This document shows positions 15,117 through 23,994 of a stretch of DNA of 33,125 nucleotides, in pieces. The notes beneath the pieces are model-generated. The model was not told where the DNA came from and ran no database searches. It worked only from the letters and a program-made list of their open reading frames with translations. Position 1 is the first letter of the stretch, and each line of letters begins with the position of its first letter. Position numbers and translations under genes: made by a program. The stretch is taken from positions 1 through 33,125 of the IMG/VR virus record IMGVR_UViG_3300008107_000203, one strand, 5' to 3'. This DNA is from a virus.

Positions 15117-15373
15117 GAAAGTGGTACAGCAATAACCGTTCCAGCAGGGATGTAATCAGGAAACCGAACTGTTGGATTTATCCCAGCAATCTTCCAATAT
15201 TGAGTAGAATCATTAAGAACTCGTGCAGCAATCTTGTCAAAGGTGTCACCTTCTATAGCCGTAATTAGCATTGTTTTACGAGTTGTGTATTTATCATTTT
15301 TTACGGCAATGCTGTATACAACACCATCACGTTCCCATAGGTTTGCTTTATATCTAGAATTTGCATTAATCAT
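15113..15373 (-). CDS. LysM-domain tail protein (gpX-like)
   Basis: An 86-residue protein with a LysM-like repeat, MLITAIEGDTFDKIAARVL...YWKIAGINP...PDYIPAGTVIAVP, which in contractile tails stabilises the junction of tube and hub rather than binding free peptidoglycan. I chose the ATG at 15373, which overlaps the upstream stop by eight bases; an upstream TTG at 15406 would overlap more and has no ribosome binding site. It lies between the large adaptor-like protein and the gpD-like hub, as P2 gpX or the C-terminal part of T4 gp53 would. It is complete. Confidence 0.85.
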   Translation of the reverse strand: MINANSRYKANLWERDGVVYSIAVKNDKYTTRKTMLITAIEGDTFDKIAARVLNDSTQYWKIAGINPTVRFPDYIPAGTVIAVPLS

Positions 15374-17291
15374 TGTTGTTATACCAAAATCCAAAGTCAA
15401 TACCAAAAGGTGTTAGAAAACCAAACTCTGTATCAGAATTCAAAGTGTGCACAACAGATTTAATTACTTTTGTTGAAACTTCTCCACCACCTGCTCCTGC
15501 AAATGTGGCAGTTAGTGTTAGTTGAGCCAATATTTTTACGGAGTCTCCAAAGTACCTTGCTGGGTTTGCTTTAATACGGTCATCATCAAACCCGTATGCG
15601 TCCATATCATCTGTAATCCAGTACTCTTCGTATGGTTCATCTTTTTTACCTTTTATTAGTTTTTCAGATTCTAAGTCACTTAAGTTTGTTTTATCATATG
15701 TACTAACACCTTGAATTTGGTTAGGGTCCGCATCTAATCTAAAAACATTACATTTTGCAATTGGTTGTAGGTTCTTATAATTTCCTGATGACAGTTTCCC
15801 CGTATTAGATAACCTTTTTATCTCATCGTCTGTTGCCCAAGCAGGCAACTTTCCACTACTTGCATCATAGAAGTAAAGTTTTACACTAGTTACTGACAGG
15901 TTTGTAATAGCGGCTTTACTATTAACCAAATTTTTGAATCTTGGGCTTGTCCAAAATCTAAAAGATTTTGTAGGAGAAAGGGTTGAACCTAATAAGGTGT
16001 ACCTCAATTTATAGTACTCATCAGGGTCTACATAATGCTTTGCTTTATTTGCGTCATAAATGGCTTTCCACCATTTATTTAATGAATACTCGTTAGCCTC
16101 CCAGTCTGGAACGTATGCGTCAATACCAGTATTCCAACCAGCATGACTAAAACGCATATTAGCAAGAATAGATTGAGTATCTTTTTCTAGTGCTGTTTTT
16201 GCTACTTTTGTAGCGGCTGCATCTGCTTCTGAATTTTCAATTTCTTGTGTAATTTGCTGTTCAAGTTGTTGAGTAATGTATGAGTTTTTACGAGCAAAAC
16301 CAATATAAAGAGCCTGTACACTAAGTGTTACTTGACATACAGTTGGAACCATATTCTCATTGAACTTGTGAAAAGCAACATTAGATGCAGTTACAAATCC
16401 TTCTACCATAAATAGGGAAGAGAACACAATACGAATAGGCATTGGGTTTAAGAACGCAGAGTTACCCAAAACGTTGTTAAGACCTGTAGCGTACTCACCA
16501 CTGTCTGAAAAATCATCATCCTTATAAGGGTTTATTTCTTTGCCGTCCGCATCTTTCTCACCAGTACCTCTTAAATTTTTAGAAGCCTGCCAATAGGCCA
16601 AAATACTATCAATAGAGTCTTGAGTAATGGATTGACCAATGATAGAGTCAAGAATGTATAAGTCTGTTAGTACACCAAGGTCACCTACATGGCTTTGTAG
16701 GTAAGGGTTAGCAGCACGACTGTCATTATCAGTAGTGTTGGGGTTATCGTCTGTTGGACTAGTTGCACCATAATTATCTAAAATTTGAGAATAAGGTGTG
16801 GTGGGCGCTTTACCATTACCAGTGCGGTACACCTGTCCAGCCACTTCATATTCACGATTAAACAAGATTTGAAATTCAAAAGAAGCCTGACCTGGAATTG
16901 CTTGAAGCAACTGAGTTGGGTTTTGTAGAAGAGGGTTAAGAGTTGTAGAACTAGCCTGTACTGAACGTAAAATCATACTTGGATTAAACTGAAAAAAGCA
17001 ACGCCTAACAGGAGCACTGATATTCGTATATCTGTTTGTTGTTTTTTTCTTATCCGAAGTTTCTTGAAGTCGGTTAACAATCTCAGGAAAAATTCCACGA
17101 ATAAAACCACGTTGTACAGGAAGTCTTCCTAGTGGCCCTATTGAAAGGTCATCATAAACGTTTGGAATTGAATGACCAGGGTATAGGAAATCAGGGTTAT
17201 CCGCTGTTGTCCTAGCAACAGGATTGCTCTCAACTTGTGAGATATTAAGAAATTGATTTGATGAATAACCAGTATTGTTAATAGCCATCAT
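15366..17291 (-). CDS. Large tail-tube/hub adaptor-like protein (CIS tube protein N-terminal type)
   Basis: A 641-residue structural protein between the tape measure and the LysM gene. Its N-terminal third contains RRCFFQFNPSMILRSVQAS, an FxFNP block typical of contractile-injection-system adaptor proteins (Afp7/PVC7-like), in which this domain is followed by LysM in one chain. Here LysM is the next, separate gene. The middle includes QTLSVQALYIGFARK-like strands (VCQVTLSVQALYIGFARK) and a long charged helix; the C-terminus has repeated Thr-rich strands. Two tandem ATG codons lie at 17291 and 17288; the first forms ATGA with the tape measure stop and has an AGGAG site. Exact role in the baseplate is inferred. 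Confidence 0.7.
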   Translation of the reverse strand: MMAINNTGYSSNQFLNISQVESNPVARTTADNPDFLYPGHSIPNVYDDLSIGPLGRLPVQRGFIRGIFPEIVNRLQETSDKKKTTNRYTNISAPVRRCFFQFNPSMILRSVQASSTTLNPLLQNPTQLLQAIPGQASFEFQILFNREYEVAGQVYRTGNGKAPTTPYSQILDNYGATSPTDDNPNTTDNDSRAANPYLQSHVGDLGVLTDLYILDSIIGQSITQDSIDSILAYWQASKNLRGTGEKDADGKEINPYKDDDFSDSGEYATGLNNVLGNSAFLNPMPIRIVFSSLFMVEGFVTASNVAFHKFNENMVPTVCQVTLSVQALYIGFARKNSYITQQLEQQITQEIENSEADAAATKVAKTALEKDTQSILANMRFSHAGWNTGIDAYVPDWEANEYSLNKWWKAIYDANKAKHYVDPDEYYKLRYTLLGSTLSPTKSFRFWTSPRFKNLVNSKAAITNLSVTSVKLYFYDASSGKLPAWATDDEIKRLSNTGKLSSGNYKNLQPIAKCNVFRLDADPNQIQGVSTYDKTNLSDLESEKLIKGKKDEPYEEYWITDDMDAYGFDDDRIKANPARYFGDSVKILAQLTLTATFAGAGGGEVSTKVIKSVVHTLNSDTEFGFLTPFGIDFGFWYNNND

Positions 17292-20074
17292 GTACTCCTA
17301 AGCATGAGTAATTTAACTTCACGTTCCAAAAGGCTAGTAACCTCTTTAGATAGTTTTTGCACATCTGCCCCATAGTTATTTCCACCATTTAAATTAATTG
17401 TAGGTGCAATACTAACATGAAATGTATTTCCACTATCTCCCTGCATAACTACAGTGCTTCCACCCCTACTAGAAGGTGCGTAAGAAGCCATATCAATATT
17501 AGGGTCACCTTGTTTAGGATGCCCTGAAGTGGCGTATCCTGCTTGTTTAACGTACTTAGCGGCTTGCGGAATATTAGTATTGTTTAGCGGATTTCCTGAA
17601 TCATCTTTCCAGTGGTCCCAGTTGTTACCATGTCCAGATAACTTCCAAGCGACTCGTGCGTTTGTAGCAGGGTTAAACAGGTCTTCATTCTTCTTAAGTT
17701 TGTAAGTTTTTCTACGACCTGGGCCCATGTCTCCTTTCATATTGATTTGCATTAAACCATATGAAAGGTCGTCACTGTCATTAGCCAATGAGCGGGGATT
17801 GAACCGAGATTCTCGGTGGGCGATGGCTACCGCTTCTACTAGACGTTTTCCTCTAAACCCTGCTTTATACATAACAGCCGCTACTTGAGCACCTGTTAAA
17901 GGACCACTTTGGTTAAAGCCTCCAGAACCCGATGAGTTACTTCCTGGGCTGGCTGGGTTTGTACCACCACCTGTGGTGTTTAAGTATCCACCACCACCAG
18001 CACCCATCATGTCTAGACCAAAGGCTTCAATTGCAGAGTTCATACTTAAACCTGCGTAGTTAGAGATAGCCATGTTGACACCTTTGCCAGCAGTACCACC
18101 CATACCGCTAACTGTTTGGTGCATTAATGTTTCAAGATTGGCAACAGATGCATTAGTGTCCGTTGGCTCTGTAACATTTCCGTTGTGACCCCAGGGAGCA
18201 CCCATTTTTTCATACTTTAAGCGAGAAGCAGGTAGTTCTTCTGGTTGAACGTGCCAAGGTTCATTGTTGACATCAAAGAATGAGCGAAGACCAAAACGGG
18301 CTGCGTTTTCTTTAATCCAGTCAAATTCAGTGCTTGGTGCAAGGTCAGCAGCCAATCCAATTTCGTGCATTGACATTCCTGGAGGTGCAGCAGCGGCACC
18401 ACGCACACGCTTCCAGTATTGGTTCTTCCAGAACACATCTGTTTTTTCAGTTGTTGGTTCGTAACGTGATAAGAACATTTCCTTCTGTTGTGCCGTAGTA
18501 CGAACACCGCCACCAATGTATAGCCTTGGGTTTTCTTTCATCATGGCTTCAAGGCGTGTACGCAAACGTGGGTGAACCTTGTCTAAGGCACCCCGACTTT
18601 TAGTAATGTTTCCCCCGTCACCCTTAGGACCAGTTCCTGAATCTTTTTCACCTGTTGGGTCACCCAAGAAGTTACCAACAGTCTGACCAATGGTGGCTCC
18701 TGCTGCAACACCAGCAGGACCAAATGGAAGACCTAAGAGACCACCAAGGATTGTTGAACCAGCCTTAATAGCGCCACTGTAAGGCTTTGCCTTAATCTTC
18801 AGACCAATAATGCCAGACATGGCTTCTTCAAACTTTTGCAAAGCCCTAGTTACACTTTGAAGACCCTTCTCCATATCAGCATAAGAGTCGGCTTGCTTGT
18901 TGTACATGCTTTCATCACGAGCATTCTTTACTCGCTCAGTTTCAGCATGTTGGTTAGCATAGGTGTCTTCAACACCAATCAACTTTCGGTGAACTTTGCT
19001 AGTAGCGTCATACATTCCAGTGCCACCCTTTTTCTTAAACGCTAAGTTTTCTTTAGCATACTGAAGGGTAATATCTTGCATATCCTCAGGAAGACCTGAT
19101 TGGCGCATACGCTCACGAGTCATTGAACCAGGTGCCAAAGCACCTTCAATAGAACTTCTAGTAGTAAGTCCCAAACGCTGCACAGTCGCTTGAATTACTT
19201 CTGAACTGCTTCGTTGTTCTCCACCAATTTTGTACAACCCAGTGCCCATTGTCATGAACATGCGGTTAGCAGCATTGGGGTCCGCAAGACCACGAGCCAT
19301 CTGGTTGGCTTGTTCGGTAGAGTAACCATATCCCGAAGCAGCACGAATAAACTCTGCACTGCGACCTTGTTTAGACGCATCAATTCCTGTAGAGGCTTGT
19401 AGGGCCATTACTTGGTTGATACCACCAGTACCTAACTTGTACTGAGACAAAGGAGCACGCATACGGTCACGTACTTCTTGACCACCCATACCAGTTGTCT
19501 GTTGGTAGAGCATGTCAATACGGTTAGCAGACAAGGAATACTGTGAGTTCTCACCAATACGCTTGTTGATTGCATCACCAATAGCACTGGCTACTTGCTT
19601 TGCAATGTCTCCTGCTGTGGCACCCGCTCCTCCGCCACCACCTCCGCCACGCATTACGTTGGCTGTCTGACTACGGTCTACGTTGTAGGTGACATTACCA
19701 AAAACCATCCCACCAGGACCGCCACCACCAAGGTTTTGCTGTGTAAGGGAGCCTGCATCAGGCATGTATCCTTTACCACCACCGCCACCCGTAGGGGCAC
19801 CGCCACCACCATTCATACCATTCATGGCGTTAGCAACCTTCTGCATCTTTGCAGCCCATTGCTCAGTCAAAGTAATAACCTTAGGAAGGTCTGTCTTCAA
19901 CCTATTGATGTTTGTATTTAATTTTGTAAGAGCAGTGTCAAGTTCTTGTAATGGTTTAAGGTCGCTTTCAAAACGACCACCTTTACCCGTTGGGCTACCC
20001 ATAGACATTCCTGGACGTACACCACTATCTCCTAGTGCGTCTCTACTATCTACTAATGGATTTTCTTGAGCCAT
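17288..20074 (-). CDS. Tape measure protein with M15 peptidase and SLT transglycosylase domains
   Basis: A 928-residue tape measure that sets tail length and carries two cell-wall enzymes. The N-terminus (1-90) is coiled; glycine-rich spacers follow at about 90-150. The hydrophobic segment LLGLPFGPAGVAAGATIG (446-463) is typical of tape measures. Residues about 495-612 form a VanY-like M15 peptidase: GGGVRTTAQQ (521-530), H570 and D577 in SMHEIGLAAD, and H608 in EPWHVQPEEL. Residues about 725-845 form a lysozyme-like SLT domain with the catalytic glutamate E755 in HRESRFNP and SYGLMQINM (771-779). At 0.15 nm per residue the maximum tail length is about 140 nm. It follows the tail chaperone, as usual, with an AAGG site. 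Confidence 0.92.
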   Translation of the reverse strand: MAQENPLVDSRDALGDSGVRPGMSMGSPTGKGGRFESDLKPLQELDTALTKLNTNINRLKTDLPKVITLTEQWAAKMQKVANAMNGMNGGGGAPTGGGGGKGYMPDAGSLTQQNLGGGGPGGMVFGNVTYNVDRSQTANVMRGGGGGGGAGATAGDIAKQVASAIGDAINKRIGENSQYSLSANRIDMLYQQTTGMGGQEVRDRMRAPLSQYKLGTGGINQVMALQASTGIDASKQGRSAEFIRAASGYGYSTEQANQMARGLADPNAANRMFMTMGTGLYKIGGEQRSSSEVIQATVQRLGLTTRSSIEGALAPGSMTRERMRQSGLPEDMQDITLQYAKENLAFKKKGGTGMYDATSKVHRKLIGVEDTYANQHAETERVKNARDESMYNKQADSYADMEKGLQSVTRALQKFEEAMSGIIGLKIKAKPYSGAIKAGSTILGGLLGLPFGPAGVAAGATIGQTVGNFLGDPTGEKDSGTGPKGDGGNITKSRGALDKVHPRLRTRLEAMMKENPRLYIGGGVRTTAQQKEMFLSRYEPTTEKTDVFWKNQYWKRVRGAAAAPPGMSMHEIGLAADLAPSTEFDWIKENAARFGLRSFFDVNNEPWHVQPEELPASRLKYEKMGAPWGHNGNVTEPTDTNASVANLETLMHQTVSGMGGTAGKGVNMAISNYAGLSMNSAIEAFGLDMMGAGGGGYLNTTGGGTNPASPGSNSSGSGGFNQSGPLTGAQVAAVMYKAGFRGKRLVEAVAIAHRESRFNPRSLANDSDDLSYGLMQINMKGDMGPGRRKTYKLKKNEDLFNPATNARVAWKLSGHGNNWDHWKDDSGNPLNNTNIPQAAKYVKQAGYATSGHPKQGDPNIDMASYAPSSRGGSTVVMQGDSGNTFHVSIAPTINLNGGNNYGADVQKLSKEVTSLLEREVKLLMLRST

Positions 20075-20082
20075 GGGTAACC

Positions 20083-20230
20083 TTAAGATTTATTCCGCCA
20101 TCTAGCCATTGAGTACCAATAAGACCTTTGACGGACTGTCATATATTTTAGGTCATCTAGACCAAACCCTGTGTATACAGAGGCAATCAGTTCGTATTCC
20201 CAATAAGTAATCGTGAGGTTAACCGAATAG
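20083..20230 (-). CDS. Frameshift extension of the tail assembly chaperone (gpT-like part)
   Basis: The +1 frame relative to the 20219-21016 gene is open from a TGA about 21 bases upstream of that gene's stop down to the TAA at 20083. It encodes 48 residues that read YSVNLTITYWEYELIASV, GFGLDDLKYMTVRQ and SYWYSMARWRNKS, an aromatic-rich composition typical of gpT-type chaperone tails. It lacks any upstream start codon; the first ATG is near its C-terminus. The natural reading is fusion by +1 (or -2) slippage. A plausible slip is at CTT-C (20233-20230), where tRNA-Leu could re-pair on TTC. It lies just before the tape measure, exactly where such extensions occur. The shift site is inferred. 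Confidence 0.7.
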
Positions 20231-21016
20231 AAGTGAGACCCAGTCCATCACAATGATGAGGTCCTCTTGGCACTTGGCGCACTGAGTCTTCACCTCCTCC
20301 ATCTTTGGCCCAGGAGGGTTGCTGGTCAGCGCCCGTACCAACTTGTTGCGGTCACTAACACCAAGATTCTTGGCCCAGTGTTCTTTTTCTTCAATAGATA
20401 TATCGTTGTCCCATTCAGTACAACGAGCAATCATAAGAGTGTTTTGTTCAGCAATTGTTTTTGACTTCTTTGCGACATAGGCGCTGTCTCCACCTGTAGG
20501 ATAATTAATCCGCACAGTAGAACCATCTCGTAGTTCAACCGTTAGTGGCTTTGTGAAATCTTTGTTTGGGCGTTCAAATTTGAAGTCTTCATCCAAGTTA
20601 AGTGTTACAAAGTTAGTAGAACCACAGTTACCACAAGTAACTTCCATTTCACGGAAGCGACCATAGGTTGCTTTCATGGCTCCTACAAACAATAAGTCAC
20701 GGTCACCAATAATTAAATTATCAATGATACTTGGGTTGTCTTTTACTTTGGTGTCACCAATAGATACAACTGCTCTCTTAAGAAGAGCACTCATATAATC
20801 GCTATATACAAGTCCTTCTTTGCTAGTTAACGAAGCAATTGCTTCTTCGTCTTCTCCATTAAGTTCTCGTATTACTGCGTCTGTTTCCCAATCCTCAAAC
20901 CCTTTGACACCCCGCATCAGTGACACGTTGGTCACTGGTGCAGGGCTAATGCGTGGGGCTGGGTCTTGAATTGCTTCATTAGCAGCAGTTGCTTGTGCTT
21001 GACTTATTTCTGACAT
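20219..21016 (-). CDS. Tail assembly chaperone (T4 gp26/baseplate-like zinc protein)
   Basis: A 265-residue protein located between tail tube and tape measure, the position of the tail assembly chaperone (lambda gpG). It has two Cys pairs, CGNCG in the middle and CAKCQ near the C-terminus, which could bind one zinc ion, a feature of T4 gp26-like baseplate proteins of myoviruses. The N-terminal 40 residues are Ala/Pro-rich. The conserved part reads MSALLKRAVVSIGDTKV and LLFVGAMKATYGRFREMEV. A longer product of about 310 residues is likely through a +1 shift near the stop. It begins at the ATG 21016 after a TTGGAG site. Confidence 0.78.
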   Translation of the reverse strand: MSEISQAQATAANEAIQDPAPRISPAPVTNVSLMRGVKGFEDWETDAVIRELNGEDEEAIASLTSKEGLVYSDYMSALLKRAVVSIGDTKVKDNPSIIDNLIIGDRDLLFVGAMKATYGRFREMEVTCGNCGSTNFVTLNLDEDFKFERPNKDFTKPLTVELRDGSTVRINYPTGGDSAYVAKKSKTIAEQNTLMIARCTEWDNDISIEEKEHWAKNLGVSDRNKLVRALTSNPPGPKMEEVKTQCAKCQEDLIIVMDWVSLLFG

Positions 21017-21042
21017 TTAATTCTCCAATAGGGTTTTGTTAT

Positions 21043-21711
21043 TTAGCGAATGGCCGCAAGGTTGTCCATCTCAGTCTTTGTCCATGCAAGGATAAAACCT
21101 TCATGTACAAGGCTGAGTTCATGGACCATGATTTCACTGCCACTTGCATTAAGTCCACTCATTGTGAACGATGCAGGCCATGCATTGAAAATCTTAATAC
21201 CAAGTTTCTTGTTACCACCAAGGGTGGTTAAACTTTCACCAGCGTTGTCTGTGTATGTTGCATTGGAGTGTGGGTGGTCATAGACCCACACCAATACGTC
21301 ACAACGATAATCAGCGCCACCTGTAGAACCAGCAGCACCTGACTGCCAGTTGTGAATGAAACGCTGCCACTTCCAAAGTTGGTCTTGTTGTGGAAATACA
21401 CCACGGTTGAAAGAGATTGGTGCGAAGTCTGTTTGACCAACCATCTTATGTGGATGAGTGTTCATACCGCCTTCACGGTACTGAATAACTTCGTTGGTCA
21501 CGGCCAATCCCGACATGGCTGCAAAGCCAAGGTTGCCAAGACCATTTGCAAATGCTGCAAGCGAGTTAGCACTTGAGCCTGGGGCACCTGGGGCAACTGG
21601 TACTGGGGTAGGACCATAGAAGGTGTCATCAGCAGTACGTGTTGACGATGGGGCAATGAACTCAACCTCAAATTTAAACGAACGGATTGGGTCTGTGCGT
21701 GTAGTGGGCAT
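21043..21711 (-). CDS. Tail tube protein (T4 gp19-like)
   Basis: A 222-residue subunit of the inner tail tube. The sequence shows the family blocks DPIRSFKFEVEF at the N-terminus, GFAAMSGLAVTNEVIQYREGG (the SGL....V.YREGG core), then FAPISFNRGVFPQQDQLWKW, and a C-terminal FNAWPASFTMSGLNASGSE...MVHELSLVHEGF. These match gp19/Hcp-like tubes. It is immediately downstream of the sheath gene (nine bases apart), the universal order in contractile tails. The ATG at 21711 has a strong AAGGAG site. Insertions of Gly/Ser/Ala at about 45-60 probably face the outside. Confidence 0.93.
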   Translation of the reverse strand: MPTTRTDPIRSFKFEVEFIAPSSTRTADDTFYGPTPVPVAPGAPGSSANSLAAFANGLGNLGFAAMSGLAVTNEVIQYREGGMNTHPHKMVGQTDFAPISFNRGVFPQQDQLWKWQRFIHNWQSGAAGSTGGADYRCDVLVWVYDHPHSNATYTDNAGESLTTLGGNKKLGIKIFNAWPASFTMSGLNASGSEIMVHELSLVHEGFILAWTKTEMDNLAAIR

Positions 21712-21720
21712 GATTACTCC

Positions 21721-23277
21721 TTAGAGTGTTTCGGTAACGGTATTGCCGCCAGTGAACTGGCCGACAGTAATGACAATGAATTCAGCAGGTGTTTGTAAAG
21801 CCACACCAACTTCCACATGAATTTCACCAGCATCAATTGTTGCTTGTGAATTGTTAGTTGTGTTACATGTGATGTAGAAGGCTTCTGAGGTACTACGTCC
21901 TGCGAGTGCTCCAGATGACCAAAGGTCAGACAGAACACCAGCGATGCTTCCAGAAATGCTGGACCACAGGCGTTCAGTGTTTGGCTGGAATACAGCAACT
22001 TGTGTAACACTCTCAACCTGTGCCTTAATAAAGTTAAGTGTTCGGCGGTTTGGAATGTACTTTGTGATGTCTGTCTTCTTAAGGGTGCGTGCACCATTTA
22101 CGATGACACCAGCACCAGGAACGTTCTTAAGAACATTGATGTGGTCTGTGTACATAGAACCCATGTTGGCTTCACTGTAAGAGGTGACAACACCAAAGGC
22201 ATTTTGAAGGGTGTATGAATACCCAGCAGGGGCACGTCCAACGCCACGCTCTGCATCAACACGCTGGTAAAGACCAAGAATGGCTCCACCAGGGTATGTG
22301 TCACGCAACGCACCAGCACCACGAACTGCGGGGTTTGTCATCTTCAACATGCCATAGTAAACAGCCGCATATGAAGATGCGGTGTAACCAGACACCAAGG
22401 TCTTAACACTTGCAGCATCGGTAATTGTGCTAGATGGGTCAATAACCAGGAAAGAGTTTTTGCGTGAGTTAGGTGTTGTGTCCTCGTCTACATATGAGAC
22501 ATAAGAGATTGCATTATTGATGAGGGTCTGGTCTGACTGACCAACAAGGTTGATAGTCAACTGGCCTTCAACGTTATTCAACTTCACAAGGGCTGTGTTC
22601 CAGTCACCATTAGCGGTTGTTGTGATAGCAGACCCATTATTACCACCAGTAAATGCTGTGTTAGAAACTGGGGTTACTGCATAAGTTGTACCAGCAGCAA
22701 ATGAAGCACTTGCTGAAGAGTTGTACAAAACATCATAAGCATAAACGTATGAAGAGTAGTTGTTTACAATTGACTCAATGTAACGTGAGTCATTTTTGTC
22801 TAGGCTCAACTCCGACCAGTTTTCTACAACCACATCGTTGTACGAAACTGCGAGGTTAAAAGTTCCCAAAGTAGAAGTATTTGTACCTGCGGTAATGGTT
22901 GCCTTAAGGTTATTACCCCAAGCACCAGTGTTTGGAGCACGCAACTTAAAAGCAGTCTGAGCATTAACGCTGTTCACTGTCCCCAAGAATGTTGCTGTTG
23001 CGGCAGCGGTTGTGCTGGCACCTGAAACAACACGGGTTACATAAGCGGTACGTCCACCATTTGCAAAGAAATGATAGAGGGCATAACCCATTTCGTAGTT
23101 TGCGTTAAGGTCACCAAATTGGGTCTTGTATGAGTTCCAAGATGATACAAGGGCAGGTGATGTTGGACCACGTTCAGCGGTTCCTACAAAAGCAGATGCA
23201 ACGGTAGCGGGGCTACTGGGCACATTGGTTGTAAAAGGACCTTCGGTTACGTAAATCCCTGGTCGTGAGTATGTCAT
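21721..23277 (-). CDS. Tail sheath protein
   Basis: A 518-residue contractile sheath subunit. The N-terminus SRPGIYVTEGPFTTN is the classic sheath start (PGVYV.E), followed by STVASAFVGTAERGP-like (here TVASAFVGTAERGPTSPALV) and NYEMGYALYHFFANGGRTAYVTRVV. The C-terminal domain contains PAGYSYTLQNAFGV, GVIVNGARTLKKTD and RRTLNFIKAQVESVTQVAVFQPN, and ends with the strand EIHVEVGVALQTPAEFIVI, all conserved in sheath proteins. The middle is a variable Ser/Thr-rich insert. The ATG at 23277 follows CTAGGAG. It is the first gene of the tail cylinder. Confidence 0.95.
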   Translation of the reverse strand: MTYSRPGIYVTEGPFTTNVPSSPATVASAFVGTAERGPTSPALVSSWNSYKTQFGDLNANYEMGYALYHFFANGGRTAYVTRVVSGASTTAAATATFLGTVNSVNAQTAFKLRAPNTGAWGNNLKATITAGTNTSTLGTFNLAVSYNDVVVENWSELSLDKNDSRYIESIVNNYSSYVYAYDVLYNSSASASFAAGTTYAVTPVSNTAFTGGNNGSAITTTANGDWNTALVKLNNVEGQLTINLVGQSDQTLINNAISYVSYVDEDTTPNSRKNSFLVIDPSSTITDAASVKTLVSGYTASSYAAVYYGMLKMTNPAVRGAGALRDTYPGGAILGLYQRVDAERGVGRAPAGYSYTLQNAFGVVTSYSEANMGSMYTDHINVLKNVPGAGVIVNGARTLKKTDITKYIPNRRTLNFIKAQVESVTQVAVFQPNTERLWSSISGSIAGVLSDLWSSGALAGRSTSEAFYITCNTTNNSQATIDAGEIHVEVGVALQTPAEFIVITVGQFTGGNTVTETL

Positions 23278-23316
23278 TTCTTCTCCTAGAGGAAGTGGGT
23301 GGTGGGCAATCTTTTA

Positions 23317-23994
23317 TTAATTCGTATAGTCAATATTAGCGACTATGTCAGTGGTCTGCTTGGTGCCATATACATCAGACGAAGGCAGTTCAGCCGACAT
23401 CTGCAACGTGTAAACCTTACGGAAAATGCGCTTGCGATAACCCGCTTCAGGGTCAAGCAAGTCAGCAGTAGACCAGTCAAGCAGTTCCAACCTTCGGTCG
23501 GTGTTGTCTGCTGGTACATGAATAGACCCCGTTCGGAACGGGAAAACCTTGGTTAGCATGGTGGCACTCAGTTGGCGGTCATGGAGGGCGCTACGAGTAA
23601 ATGTAGACACCTGGTACAAAAGGTCTACGGGCACAAATTCATTACTAACAAGTACTTGGAAATTATTCTTGTTATTCAGGTATCCAAAATCAGCGGAATT
23701 GCTAGGCCAATAATTCATGGCATTAGGAGCAGCCGATGCCCCAACAGGTGCAGAAGCACCCCCAGCCGTGTTGTAATAAACAATAGGAAGTTCTGAATGT
23801 TGACGGTTCCTAGCGTGGACAATGTCTAACATCTCAATTGTGATGAAAGGGTACTCACGCTCTGTCTCAGCATCTGGGTACCTAAAGAAGACTTGAATGG
23901 GTCTGTTGTTATTGCGGTCATCAGTTACTGTAATGCCAGTCAACCGAGCCTTAATAGCCTCATCTTCTGCAAGCAGGAACCCTGTACGAGCCAC
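23317..23994 (-). CDS. Putative neck/tail-completion protein
   Basis: A 225-residue protein between the gp10-like gene and the sheath, the usual place of the tail terminator or sheath terminator. The first half reads EDEAIKARLTGITV and PDAETEREYPFITIEML, with a strand-helix arrangement like small tail-completion proteins. A glycine/alanine insert follows (GGASAPVGASAAPN), then VDLLYQVSTFTRSALHDRQL. The C-terminus ends GTKQTTDIVANIDY. The start is a GTG forming TAGTG with the upstream stop. I infer the role from position only; it could also be a minor baseplate protein. Confidence 0.65.
   Translation of the reverse strand: MARTGFLLAEDEAIKARLTGITVTDDRNNNRPIQVFFRYPDAETEREYPFITIEMLDIVHARNRQHSELPIVYYNTAGGASAPVGASAAPNAMNYWPSNSADFGYLNNKNNFQVLVSNEFVPVDLLYQVSTFTRSALHDRQLSATMLTKVFPFRTGSIHVPADNTDRRLELLDWSTADLLDPEAGYRKRIFRKVYTLQMSAELPSSDVYGTKQTTDIVANIDYTN

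Noticed and set aside
19600-19830. Repetitive CCACCACC-type tracts
   Set aside because: These encode glycine runs of the tape measure spacer and are not a CRISPR array or regulatory repeat.
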